The notes under the pieces: generated by a model
Told to the model about the DNA's origin: nothing
The model's input: only the letters and a program-made list of their open reading frames with translations
Database searches by the model: none
In this document: positions 35,732-43,844 of the stretch, piece after piece
How positions within the stretch are numbered: position 1 is the first letter of the stretch
Layout of the letters: each line of letters starts with the position of its first letter
Position numbers and translations under genes: made by a program
DNA from: Georgenia sp. TF02-10
Lineage (GTDB): Bacteria > Actinomycetota > Actinomycetes > Actinomycetales > Actinomycetaceae
Length of the DNA: 64,000 nt
Assembly: GCF_022759505.1 (NCBI RefSeq)
Contig: NZ_CP094289.1
Location: 2,170,001-2,234,000, forward strand
Reading direction: 5' to 3'

Positions 35732-36823
35732 TCACACCACATCGGGGTCTCCTGGGTTGGGTTGATTCTTCCGGTGTGCTCGGTGGTAGGCAAGGCGCTG
35801 GCGGGCAGCGCGGGCCAGCCCCTCGCGCCGGGCCCGACGGATGGCTTCGCCGCGGCCCTCGTGCTCGTCCAGCGGGGTGACGTAGCCGATGCCCGAGTGC
35901 AGCCGCGAGCCGTTGTACTCGGAGCGGACGACGTCGAGCTCGGCGCGCAGGACAGCGGGGTCGGTGATTGCCAGCAGGTGGGGCCACTCGGTCTTCACCG
36001 TCCCGTTGAGGGACTCGATCCAGGCCTGGTCGGTCGGCGTTGAGGGCCGGCCGAAGTGCTGGGCGATGGCGACCATGGCCATGAACTTGCGGGTGTGCCC
36101 GGCGATCATCTGCGAGCCGTTGTCCGAGACCGCCAGCAGGATCGGGGTCAACTCATCCTCCCCGTCCAGCTCCAAGTTCCGACCTCGGTCCTCGGCCCGC
36201 TGCACCGCAAGGTCGAGCAAGCCCTCGGCGTCAAGAGCCTGCTCGAAGCCGAGCCGGACCTGGACGTGGGTCTCCTCGGCCGAGACCACGTGCGTGAGCC
36301 ACTTGCGCGAGACCAGGTCCTCGATGATCAGCACCGCCATCCCGGCCGCGGTGAAGTGGGTCGTGTCGTAGATCCAGATCGAGTTTGGCCGGTAGGAGGC
36401 CCAGTCCGGGAACGGACGCCGCTGCCCACGCGTAGGGCGCGGTGGATGACGAAACCGCAGGTCATGATCGGTAAGCACACGTCGCACCGTCGATGGGGAA
36501 GCCCAGAACAGGTCCTCATAGGAGCCGCGGTGGGCCAGGCGCCGGTGGGAGAAGTCTCTCTCCCCGAAGGTCTCGAACGCCGCCAGGATCGCCTCGATCT
36601 CCACCGGCCTCAGGGCGTTGACCGAAGCCCCGGGACGAGCATCATCCAGACCAGCCTCGCTGTCCGCTCGGCGCCGCCAGCGACGCAGCCGGCGCTCCTG
36701 CAGGCCGAGCACCTCACACGCCCGGGCCGCGGGCCAGCCCTCGCCCTCGGCGTGCTCGACCAGGTCCAGCAGCACCTGCTTGGTACCGGCGTCGACCCGG
36801 ACTGGGACGGGGGCGGTGGGCAT
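35732..36823 (-). CDS. IS3-family transposase OrfB (copy A)
   Basis: The product has 363 residues. A helix-turn-helix start is followed by an rve/DDE core: IYDTTHFTAAGMAVL, AVSDNGSQMIAG and DQAWIESLNGTVKTE. Its ATG overlaps the OrfA stop as TGATG, indicating coupled translation. Confidence 0.92.
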   Translation of the reverse strand: MPTAPVPVRVDAGTKQVLLDLVEHAEGEGWPAARACEVLGLQERRLRRWRRRADSEAGLDDARPGASVNALRPVEIEAILAAFETFGERDFSHRRLAHRGSYEDLFWASPSTVRRVLTDHDLRFRHPPRPTRGQRRPFPDWASYRPNSIWIYDTTHFTAAGMAVLIIEDLVSRKWLTHVVSAEETHVQVRLGFEQALDAEGLLDLAVQRAEDRGRNLELDGEDELTPILLAVSDNGSQMIAGHTRKFMAMVAIAQHFGRPSTPTDQAWIESLNGTVKTEWPHLLAITDPAVLRAELDVVRSEYNGSRLHSGIGYVTPLDEHEGRGEAIRRARREGLARAARQRLAYHRAHRKNQPNPGDPDVV

Positions 36824-37161
36824 CAAACCCGCCCCCCTTTTCCCTCCAGGAGGGTCAGCTTCACTGCCAGTTCCTTGACCGCCTCCGAGAGTCGGGCGAT
36901 CTCGGCGTTGGCCTCCTCCAGCTCCACATCACGCACCGACTTGCCCGGCGTGCCGGGCTTGGAGGCCGCCAGCGCTGCCAACGCGCCGTCCTTGGCCACC
37001 TGCCGCAGCCGGATGATCGTGGAGCGGTCCACCCCGGCCGAGGTCGCCGCCTGACCGATCGTGGCCTCACCCCGCAGCAGCTGCAGCCAGATCTCATACT
37101 TCGCTGACGGCGACAGCACCGTCCTGCTCCGCCGCGTCCTCGCGGCACCGTTCGTACTCAT
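36823..37161 (-). CDS. IS3-family transposase OrfA (copy A)
   Basis: The product has 112 residues. ATG at 37161 is chosen because GGAGGG precedes it. A helix-turn-helix (EATIGQAATSAGVDRSTIIR) is followed by a leucine-zipper-like end (LEEANAEIARLSEAVKEL). Confidence 0.88.
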   Translation of the reverse strand: MSTNGAARTRRSRTVLSPSAKYEIWLQLLRGEATIGQAATSAGVDRSTIIRLRQVAKDGALAALAASKPGTPGKSVRDVELEEANAEIARLSEAVKELAVKLTLLEGKGGRV

Positions 37162-37241
37162 CGCGCACCCTCCTACAGGCGTCACGAAGACCGTACCGAT
37201 GTTGCTTGATTCCCCGGCTCAAACCGGACACGAACGCTGAC

Positions 37242-38921
37242 TCAACACACGCACCGCGCCCGGGTGCGCTCGGTTGGGTGATCGTCCAGCGCCCACTCAG
37301 GGGGCTCTCCCGTGCGGCGCCGCGGCACGCGCCCCTCACCGGCCGCGCCCGCCCCGCGGCGGCTGACGCCGAGGACCAGGAGGCTGACGGCGAGCACCCC
37401 CACCACCAGCGCGGGCCACTCCCCCAGCCTGTTCGTCAGGGTGATGGAGGTGCGCAGCGGAAGCTCCCCGATCATCTGCTCAGCAGTGAACAGCCCGGTC
37501 CGCACGAGCACATCCCCGTCGGGGCCGATCAAGGCGCTGACGCCCACCGTCGAGATCTGCACCGCCGCCCGCCCGTGCTCAGCGGCCCGGAACCGGGACA
37601 TCGCCAGCTGCTGCGTCGACTCCTGGGTCAGCCCGAAGGAGGCGTTGTTGGTGGGGATGACGATGAGCTCACCACCCGCCAGCACACCCTCGCGGACCAG
37701 GTCGTCGTAGGCCACCTCGAAGCAGATCGCCGTGGTCACAGGCACCGTGCGGCCGAGCCGCGCGATCGGCACCGGCACCATCGCCGTCCCGTCCCCGGCG
37801 GCCATGTCGGTGGTCACGAGATCCACCGCCGGGGTCAGCCGCCGGAAGAAGTCCCGGTAGGGGACGTACTCACCGAACGGGACCGGGCGCTGCTTGGTGT
37901 ACCCCACCTCGGCGCTCGTGCCGATGCCGGGTTCCCACAGGATGTAGTCGTTGTAGCGCCGCTCGGGATGAAACCGCTGGGTGCCCAGGAGAATCGGCGC
38001 GCCGACCGTACGCGCCGCGGCGTCGACGACGGTGGCGACGCCCGGGTCGGTGCGCGGGTCGATGTCGGAGGCACTCTCCGGCCACAGCACCAGGTCCAGC
38101 TCACCGGGTCCGACCTGCTCCAGCAGCGCCTCAGTGCCGGTGGCGTGGTTGGCAGCCACCGCGCGCGCTTGAGACATCGCCTCGGCGCCCTGCTCGTGTA
38201 CGTTGCCCTGGACCGCACCGACCCGGAGGGTGCCCGACTCGGCACGGGTCTCCAACGGCGCCATCGCCGGCAGGAACAGGACGACGGCGGCGACGAGGAG
38301 GGCTGCGCCCGCGGGGGCTACCCGCAGTCGGCGCACGCTCACCAGTGCCATGGCGAGGAGGGCGGCGAGGGCCACGACGACAGCGCTGACCAGGGCCTCG
38401 CCACCTACCGGCGCGAGGCGCAGCAGCGGCGCGTCGGTCTGGGAGAACGCGAGCGTGCCCCACGGGAACCCACCGAAGGGCCAGCGGCCCCGGACCTGCT
38501 CCACACCAACCCACACAACCGCCACGCCAACCACCTGCGCCCAGGCGTGCTTCCCCACCCATGCCCCGCGTCGCACCCAGGCCCACGCCGCACCGAAGAC
38601 CCCCAGGTACACCGCCTCAAGCACCGACAGCGCCACCCACCCGATCGGCTGGCCCACCGCTTCGTTCGCCCACCACACGTGTGGGAGGAAGAACGCCAGC
38701 CCGTAGACAAGACCCACCACGAATCCCCACCGGGCGGAGTCGCGCCGAAGCGCGAGCAGCAACAGCGCGACGCCGACATAGGCCATCGGCCACCAGGACC
38801 TGGCCGGAAATGCCGTCTCGGTCGCCAGGCCACCGGCGACGGCGAGCAGGACAGTCCACCAACGTGACGGCTCCGGCCCGGCCACCCCGTGCCGGCCACC
38901 GCTCACACGTGCGAGGACCAC
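37242..38921 (-). CDS. lnt: Apolipoprotein N-acyltransferase (Lnt/CutE), paralogue 2
   Basis: The product has 559 residues. The membrane half has at least six helices (RSWWPMAYVGVALLLLALRR and later). The nitrilase half shows Glu in LWPESASDIDPRT, Lys in YTKQRPVPFGEYVPYRDFF and Cys in TTAICFEVAYDDLV. The reading frame runs into the IS3 end, so its last residues (CVC) are IS-derived and replace the native stop that is kept in the truncated copy; this is unlikely to harm the enzyme. The start is a GTG. The upstream CopZ-like gene (39339-39115) is on the same strand 193 bp away, so a CsoR-controlled transcript may include lnt. Confidence 0.92.
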   Translation of the reverse strand: MVLARVSGGRHGVAGPEPSRWWTVLLAVAGGLATETAFPARSWWPMAYVGVALLLLALRRDSARWGFVVGLVYGLAFFLPHVWWANEAVGQPIGWVALSVLEAVYLGVFGAAWAWVRRGAWVGKHAWAQVVGVAVVWVGVEQVRGRWPFGGFPWGTLAFSQTDAPLLRLAPVGGEALVSAVVVALAALLAMALVSVRRLRVAPAGAALLVAAVVLFLPAMAPLETRAESGTLRVGAVQGNVHEQGAEAMSQARAVAANHATGTEALLEQVGPGELDLVLWPESASDIDPRTDPGVATVVDAAARTVGAPILLGTQRFHPERRYNDYILWEPGIGTSAEVGYTKQRPVPFGEYVPYRDFFRRLTPAVDLVTTDMAAGDGTAMVPVPIARLGRTVPVTTAICFEVAYDDLVREGVLAGGELIVIPTNNASFGLTQESTQQLAMSRFRAAEHGRAAVQISTVGVSALIGPDGDVLVRTGLFTAEQMIGELPLRTSITLTNRLGEWPALVVGVLAVSLLVLGVSRRGAGAAGEGRVPRRRTGEPPEWALDDHPTERTRARCVC

Positions 38922-39114
38922 TCCGCGTCAGGCCAAGGACAGCACGGCGATCATGCCGAGCCGTCCACCTTCTGCAGTGCCAGTTCGCACTCGCGGTCAA
39001 GTCGCGTGGCTCCAACGCGGTCGCCCGGGTCGCCCGGGTCCGTGCAGCCCAGCAGACGCCCCCCAGCACCCGCCCTCAGGAGCAGCGCAGACCCGACGGA
39101 TTGAGCGCTGCTCC

Positions 39115-39339
39115 TCACGCAGGCGTCCCGGTGAGCTCGTAGCCGGCCTCGTCCACCGCAGCACGGACCTCATCGAGCGCGAGCTCCCCGACGCTCGTGA
39201 CCGTGACCGTGGAGGCCCCACCGGCGACGAGGTCGACATCGACGTTCTGCACGCCGGTGAGCTTGCCGACCTCCTCGGCCACGGAGCTCACGCAGTGCCC
39301 ACAGGTCATGCCGGTAACGGTGAAGGTGCTGGTAGTCAC
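39115..39339 (-). CDS. Second CopZ-like HMA protein
   Basis: The product has 74 residues, one HMA domain with VTGMTCGHCVSSVAEEVGKL (CGHC). The GTG at 39339 is preceded by GGGAGG; longer forms lack this. It probably chaperones Cu(I) and differs from the chaperone at 33859 by a Ser/Thr-rich central loop. A CsoR-type operator is 51 bp upstream. Confidence 0.9.
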   Translation of the reverse strand: MTTSTFTVTGMTCGHCVSSVAEEVGKLTGVQNVDVDLVAGGASTVTVTSVGELALDEVRAAVDEAGYELTGTPA

Positions 39340-39389
39340 GGGGACCTCCCTGATCGATGTGTTCGGCGCCGAAGTCGGCCCTCTCTTTG

Positions 39390-39404
39390 TACCCCCCCAG
39401 GGTA
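39390..39404. promoter_or_regulatory. CsoR-type operator box 5
   Basis: TACCCCCCCAGGGTA, 51 bp before the second copZ-like start. Confidence 0.75.
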
Positions 39405-39507
39405 GGACCGACAACCTGCTGGGTTATGGTGCTTGCCAGGCCCATATTCCCCGGACCCGTGCGGTTTCGTGGCCCCCACCGGCACGCCGCGCGCGGCGCC
39501 AGGCACC

Positions 39508-39523
39508 GTGAAGATTCCGTTAA
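39508..39523 (-). promoter_or_regulatory. 11-bp direct repeat, site 7 (weak)
   Basis: On the minus strand it reads TTAACGGAATCTTCAC, half-sites 11 bp apart, each with one mismatch to TTCAT-like sites. It lies between the leftward copZ-like gene and the rightward tlpA-ccdA pair. Confidence 0.35.
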
Positions 39524-39644
39524 GAACCGCCCCGGTCGTCCCCGGGACGGGGAACTTCCGGCCAGAGCGGCGACGATGGTCGCCGGACCAGTGCAGCGAT
39601 CAGCGAGCCCCCGGGCGGGGTTCCGGTTGGAAAAGGTGACAAGC

Positions 39645-40250
39645 GTGAGACCCCCCAGGCGTCGGGCATCCCTCAGGCGAGCGGTCACGGCGGCGGCCCT
39701 GGCCACCGTCGTGGCCCTGAGCGGCTGTGCCGCCACCGCGGATGCGGGCGCGGAGCAAGACTCCGGGGCCGGGTACGTCGCCGGGGACGGGTCCCTGGCG
39801 ACCTGGGAACCGGAGCAGCGTGACGGCGCCATCGACCTCGTCGGCCAGACCTACGACGGCGAGGAGGTCGACCTCAGCCAGTGGCGCGGGGAGGTCGTGG
39901 TCGTCAACTTCTGGTACGCCGCCTGCCCACCGTGCCGCGCCGAAGCCGGGGACCTGCGGGCCATCCACGAGGACTACACCCCCCGCGGGGTACAGCTGCT
40001 CGGCGTCAACCCACGCGACGACGCCGCCACCGCGCAGGCCTTCGAACGCACCTTCGAGGTCCCCTACCCCTCCATCCACGACCAAGGAGCCGCCGCCGTC
40101 GCCGCCTTCCAAGGACTCGTGCCGCTCCAAGCCATGCCCACCACCGTGGTCCTGGACCGCCAGGGCCGGGTCGCTGCCCGCATCATGGGCCAGATCGACC
40201 CCACCACGCTGCGCGGCCTTATCGACGACACCCTCACCGAGACGGCCTGA
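39645..40250 (+). CDS. TlpA-type thiol-disulfide oxidoreductase lipoprotein
   Basis: The product has 201 residues. GTG at 39645 follows AAAAGG. The lipobox VALSGC predicts a lipid anchor outside the membrane. The thioredoxin domain has VVVNFWYAACPPCRAEAGDL (CPPC) and the cis-Pro loop QAMPTTVVLDRQGRV. It probably reduces cytochrome c apoproteins or oxidised copper-site thiols. The CcdA gene follows 3 bp later and would keep it reduced. As a lipoprotein it is a target for the neighbouring Lnt. Confidence 0.92.
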   Translation: MRPPRRRASLRRAVTAAALATVVALSGCAATADAGAEQDSGAGYVAGDGSLATWEPEQRDGAIDLVGQTYDGEEVDLSQWRGEVVVVNFWYAACPPCRAEAGDLRAIHEDYTPRGVQLLGVNPRDDAATAQAFERTFEVPYPSIHDQGAAAVAAFQGLVPLQAMPTTVVLDRQGRVAARIMGQIDPTTLRGLIDDTLTETA

Positions 40251-40253
40251 GCG

Positions 40254-41042
40254 ATGTGGGACCAGCTCGGCTCCTTCTTCGCCAGCACCGTGCTCACCGG
40301 CCCCATGCTCGCCGCGCTCCCCGTCGCCGCGATCGCCGGATTCATCTCCTTCGCCTCCCCGTGCGTGCTGCCCCTGCTGCCCGGGTACGTCGGCTACCTC
40401 TCCGGCATGGCCGGGGTCACCACCCCCGGCACCCGCCTGGCCGGCGGACCCCAGACCAAGGTCCGCGACGGGCGGCTCCTGGCCGGGGTGCTGCTCTTCG
40501 TCGCCGGCTTCACCGCCGTGTTCGTCCTGCTCGGCGTCATCTTCGCCTGGCTCGGGATCCTGCTCGCCCCCTGGCTGGACCTCACCACCCGCGTCCTCGG
40601 CGCGCTCGTCGTGCTCATGGGCCTGGCCTTCATGGGCTACGTCCCATTCATGCAACGCGACCGGCGCCTGCACCTGACCCCCCGACAGGGCCTGTGGGGC
40701 GCCCCGCTGCTCGGTGTCGTCTTCGGGCTGGGCTGGGCCCCCTGCATGGGCCCCACCCTGGCCGCAGTCCTCAGCCTCGCCTTCAGCGAGGCCGACCCCG
40801 CCCGCGGCGGGGTCCTCGTCTTCGCCTACAGCCTCGGGCTGGGCATCCCCTTCGTCGCCGGGGCGATGCTGCTGTCCCGCTCCACCCGGGCGCTGGGCTT
40901 CCTGCGCCGCCACCGCCGCGCATTCCAGCGCCTCGGCGGCGGGCTGCTCGTCCTCCTCGGACTCGCGATGGTCACCGGGCTGTGGACCTGGGTCTCGGGC
41001 TACCTGCAGGGCCTCGTCGCCAACTTCCAGACCCTCGTCTGA
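40254..41042 (+). CDS. ccdA: CcdA thiol-transfer membrane protein
   Basis: The product has 262 residues and six to seven helices. The two canonical cysteine sites are SFASPCVLPLLPGYVGYLSG and GLGWAPCMGPTLAAVLSLA. CcdA moves electrons from cytosolic thioredoxin to outside proteins such as the adjacent TlpA lipoprotein. The gene ends before a strong hairpin. Confidence 0.93.
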   Translation: MWDQLGSFFASTVLTGPMLAALPVAAIAGFISFASPCVLPLLPGYVGYLSGMAGVTTPGTRLAGGPQTKVRDGRLLAGVLLFVAGFTAVFVLLGVIFAWLGILLAPWLDLTTRVLGALVVLMGLAFMGYVPFMQRDRRLHLTPRQGLWGAPLLGVVFGLGWAPCMGPTLAAVLSLAFSEADPARGGVLVFAYSLGLGIPFVAGAMLLSRSTRALGFLRRHRRAFQRLGGGLLVLLGLAMVTGLWTWVSGYLQGLVANFQTLV

Positions 41043-41053
41043 CCCCGGAACGG

Positions 41054-41091
41054 GTGGTGGCCCGCAGCCACACGGCTACGGGCCACCACCA
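41054..41091. terminator. Hairpin between ccdA and NlpC/P60 gene
   Basis: Arms GGTGGTGGCCCG (41054-41065) and CGGGCCACCACC (41080-41091) enclose a second small stem AGCC/GGCT. It probably ends both convergent transcripts. Confidence 0.82.
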
Positions 41092-41108
41092 ATCGGCTCC
41101 CCGGGGGC

Positions 41109-41948
41109 TCAGCCCACCCGGATGAACGTCGGGTTCGCCTTGTAGATGTCACGCACCGACAGCGGGTTACCCGGGCTGAAGGCCGCGATGTACTGCCCAT
41201 CACCCACGTAGATCCCCACGTGCCCGGGCCACCACACCAGGTCACCGGGCTGGGCCTGGGACGCCGAGACCTGCGTGCCCGCGTTGCGCTGCGCCGCCGA
41301 GGACCGCGGGATGGAGATGCCCGCCTGGGCGTACACGTACTGGGTGAAGCCCGAGCAGTCGAAGCCCGCCGGGGTCGACCCGCCCCACACGTAAGGGGTG
41401 CCGACGTACCGGTAGGCGATGTCCAGGACCGCGTTGCCCGACGTGTTGGCCGGCGGGGCCTCACTGCGGGCCGCCGACCGCGACGCCGACGTGGTCTCCC
41501 GCTCGATGCCGGTCGCCGTCGACGTAGCCGTCGTTGCCGCCGCCACGGCGGCCTGCCCCTGGGGGATGGTCAGCACCTCACCGACAATGATGAGGGCCTG
41601 CGCGTTCAGGCCGTTGGCCGCGATGATCCCCGAGATCGTGCTGTCGTAGCGCTGCGCCAGCTTCCCCACGGTGTCCCCCGACACCACGGTGTGGGTGACC
41701 TCGCCGGCCGCGGGGCTGCTCGCCGGCGTGGTCGCCGCCGCCTGGGTGTCGACCACTGGCGGGTCGGGGTGGACCGGCTCCATCGCGGAGGCGGTGGTGG
41801 TGGCCATGGTCAGCACCAGGCCGGAGGAGGCCGCCGCAAGGGCGGCCCGGCGCGCGGCCGGACCCGTCAGGCACGGACCCAGCGATGAGAAAACGGTGAC
41901 GGGACGACCCTCGGCGCGGTGCCGTCCACGGGTGTGGCTAGATGTCAC
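41109..41948 (-). CDS. Secreted LysM-NlpC/P60 peptidoglycan endopeptidase
   Basis: The product has 279 residues; GTG start with GGAGAGG. A signal region (residues about 30-55, ending TASAME) is followed by one LysM domain (THTVVSGDTVGKLAQRYDST), a Ser/Thr/Ala linker and an NlpC/P60 domain with Cys in GFDCSGFTQYVYAQ and His in GHVGIYVGDG. It cleaves the stem peptide of cell-wall peptidoglycan. A ydaO-type c-di-AMP leader immediately upstream fits the known control of such hydrolases in actinobacteria. Confidence 0.94.
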   Translation of the reverse strand: MTSSHTRGRHRAEGRPVTVFSSLGPCLTGPAARRAALAAASSGLVLTMATTTASAMEPVHPDPPVVDTQAAATTPASSPAAGEVTHTVVSGDTVGKLAQRYDSTISGIIAANGLNAQALIIVGEVLTIPQGQAAVAAATTATSTATGIERETTSASRSAARSEAPPANTSGNAVLDIAYRYVGTPYVWGGSTPAGFDCSGFTQYVYAQAGISIPRSSAAQRNAGTQVSASQAQPGDLVWWPGHVGIYVGDGQYIAAFSPGNPLSVRDIYKANPTFIRVG

Positions 41949-41965
41949 GGGTAAACCTCTCCAGG

Positions 41966-42125
41966 GCGCCTACGAGGTCAGCTGTCGGGTTCGGGTAGGA
42001 GCACACCCGGCTCAGGCATCGAGCTTCACCCCAAGGACCTGCAACGCAGGCCCACATCGGGTTCCCCGTCCCTGCCACGGACGATCGAGGACCACGGTGC
42101 GGTGGCAGGGCTCGGCGTCCGCACG
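41966..42125 (-). ncRNA. ydaO/yuaA-type (c-di-AMP) riboswitch leader
   Basis: On the minus strand the leader has stem CCCTGCCAC...GTGGCAGGG, then ACGGGGAACC, TTGGGGTGAAGC and the 3' block CCCGAACCCGACAGC...CCTCGTAGGCG, the conserved series of ydaO-yuaA leaders before actinobacterial cell-wall hydrolases. The last block ends five bases before the ribosome site. The 5' boundary is approximate. Ligand c-di-AMP is known for the class and would lower expression of the hydrolase. Confidence 0.87.
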
Positions 42126-42215
42126 CGGGCTTCCCGATGAAGGGGCGAGAAGCAGGAGCGACGCTACACACTCCAACCCCCAGGATCACGGTTCGATAAC
42201 GGCCCCGGCGAAGAC

Positions 42216-42231
42216 TTCATCAAACCTTCAT
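42216..42231 (+). promoter_or_regulatory. 11-bp direct repeat, site 8
   Basis: TTCATCAAACCTTCAT, two perfect half-sites. It points right, where IS3 copy B now begins 96 bp away, so its original target was probably displaced by the insertion. It could alternatively serve the leftward NlpC/P60 gene. Confidence 0.5.
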
Positions 42232-42414
42232 CCTCACCGCCCGCTCCTGCGGCTGCGGGCCCCCGGCGAGGCCCGTAGCGTCGCTACTCCCGCACCATCA
42301 CGACTGTCCGCGGGGATAGCCACTGATGTGTTGAGTCAGCGTTCGTGTCCGGTTTGAGCCGGGGAATCAAGCAACATCGGTACGGTCTTCGTGACGCCTG
42401 TAGGAGGGTGCGCG

Positions 42415-42753
42415 ATGAGTACGAACGGTGCCGCGAGGACGCGGCGGAGCAGGACGGTGCTGTCGCCGTCAGCGAAGTATGAGATCTGGCTGCAGCTGCT
42501 GCGGGGTGAGGCCACGATCGGTCAGGCGGCGACCTCGGCCGGGGTGGACCGCTCCACGATCATCCGGCTGCGGCAGGTGGCCAAGGACGGCGCGTTGGCA
42601 GCGCTGGCGGCCTCCAAGCCCGGCACGCCGGGCAAGTCGGTGCGTGATGTGGAGCTGGAGGAGGCCAACGCCGAGATCGCCCGACTCTCGGAGGCGGTCA
42701 AGGAACTGGCAGTGAAGCTGACCCTCCTGGAGGGAAAAGGGGGGCGGGTTTGA
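42415..42753 (+). CDS. IS3-family transposase OrfA (copy B)
   Basis: This protein is identical to OrfA of copy A (112 residues, helix-turn-helix plus coiled end), starting at the ATG after GGAGGG. Confidence 0.88.
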   Translation: MSTNGAARTRRSRTVLSPSAKYEIWLQLLRGEATIGQAATSAGVDRSTIIRLRQVAKDGALAALAASKPGTPGKSVRDVELEEANAEIARLSEAVKELAVKLTLLEGKGGRV

Positions 42754-43844
42754 TGCCCACCGCCCCCGTCCCAGTCCGGGTCGACGCCGGTACCAAGCAG
42801 GTGCTGCTGGACCTGGTCGAGCACGCCGAGGGCGAGGGCTGGCCCGCGGCCCGGGCGTGTGAGGTGCTCGGCCTGCAGGAGCGCCGGCTGCGTCGCTGGC
42901 GGCGCCGAGCGGACAGCGAGGCTGGTCTGGATGATGCTCGTCCCGGGGCTTCGGTCAACGCCCTGAGGCCGGTGGAGATCGAGGCGATCCTGGCGGCGTT
43001 CGAGACCTTCGGGGAGAGAGACTTCTCCCACCGGCGCCTGGCCCACCGCGGCTCCTATGAGGACCTGTTCTGGGCTTCCCCATCGACGGTGCGACGTGTG
43101 CTTACCGATCATGACCTGCGGTTTCGTCATCCACCGCGCCCTACGCGTGGGCAGCGGCGTCCGTTCCCGGACTGGGCCTCCTACCGGCCAAACTCGATCT
43201 GGATCTACGACACGACCCACTTCACCGCGGCCGGGATGGCGGTGCTGATCATCGAGGACCTGGTCTCGCGCAAGTGGCTCACGCACGTGGTCTCGGCCGA
43301 GGAGACCCACGTCCAGGTCCGGCTCGGCTTCGAGCAGGCTCTTGACGCCGAGGGCTTGCTCGACCTTGCGGTGCAGCGGGCCGAGGACCGAGGTCGGAAC
43401 TTGGAGCTGGACGGGGAGGATGAGTTGACCCCGATCCTGCTGGCGGTCTCGGACAACGGCTCGCAGATGATCGCCGGGCACACCCGCAAGTTCATGGCCA
43501 TGGTCGCCATCGCCCAGCACTTCGGCCGGCCCTCAACGCCGACCGACCAGGCCTGGATCGAGTCCCTCAACGGGACGGTGAAGACCGAGTGGCCCCACCT
43601 GCTGGCAATCACCGACCCCGCTGTCCTGCGCGCCGAGCTCGACGTCGTCCGCTCCGAGTACAACGGCTCGCGGCTGCACTCGGGCATCGGCTACGTCACC
43701 CCGCTGGACGAGCACGAGGGCCGCGGCGAAGCCATCCGTCGGGCCCGGCGCGAGGGGCTGGCCCGCGCTGCCCGCCAGCGCCTTGCCTACCACCGAGCAC
43801 ACCGGAAGAATCAACCCAACCCAGGAGACCCCGATGTGGTGTGA
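42753..43844 (+). CDS. IS3-family transposase OrfB (copy B)
   Basis: Identical to OrfB of copy A (363 residues; DDE residues in YDTTHF, SDNGSQ, WIESLNG). TGATG overlap with OrfA. Confidence 0.92.
   Translation: MPTAPVPVRVDAGTKQVLLDLVEHAEGEGWPAARACEVLGLQERRLRRWRRRADSEAGLDDARPGASVNALRPVEIEAILAAFETFGERDFSHRRLAHRGSYEDLFWASPSTVRRVLTDHDLRFRHPPRPTRGQRRPFPDWASYRPNSIWIYDTTHFTAAGMAVLIIEDLVSRKWLTHVVSAEETHVQVRLGFEQALDAEGLLDLAVQRAEDRGRNLELDGEDELTPILLAVSDNGSQMIAGHTRKFMAMVAIAQHFGRPSTPTDQAWIESLNGTVKTEWPHLLAITDPAVLRAELDVVRSEYNGSRLHSGIGYVTPLDEHEGRGEAIRRARREGLARAARQRLAYHRAHRKNQPNPGDPDVV

Larger units (their letters stand above)
35692..37249 (-). mobile_element. IS3-family element, copy A
   Basis: 1558 bp with TG...CA termini and imperfect inverted ends (TGTGTTGAGTCAGCG and TGACCTGTGTCAGCG). 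It contains OrfA and OrfB overlapping by one base. No short target duplication is present; instead it is flanked by the 1208-bp lnt duplication. The sequence is the same as copy B at 42327-43884, in opposite orientation. Confidence 0.92.
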
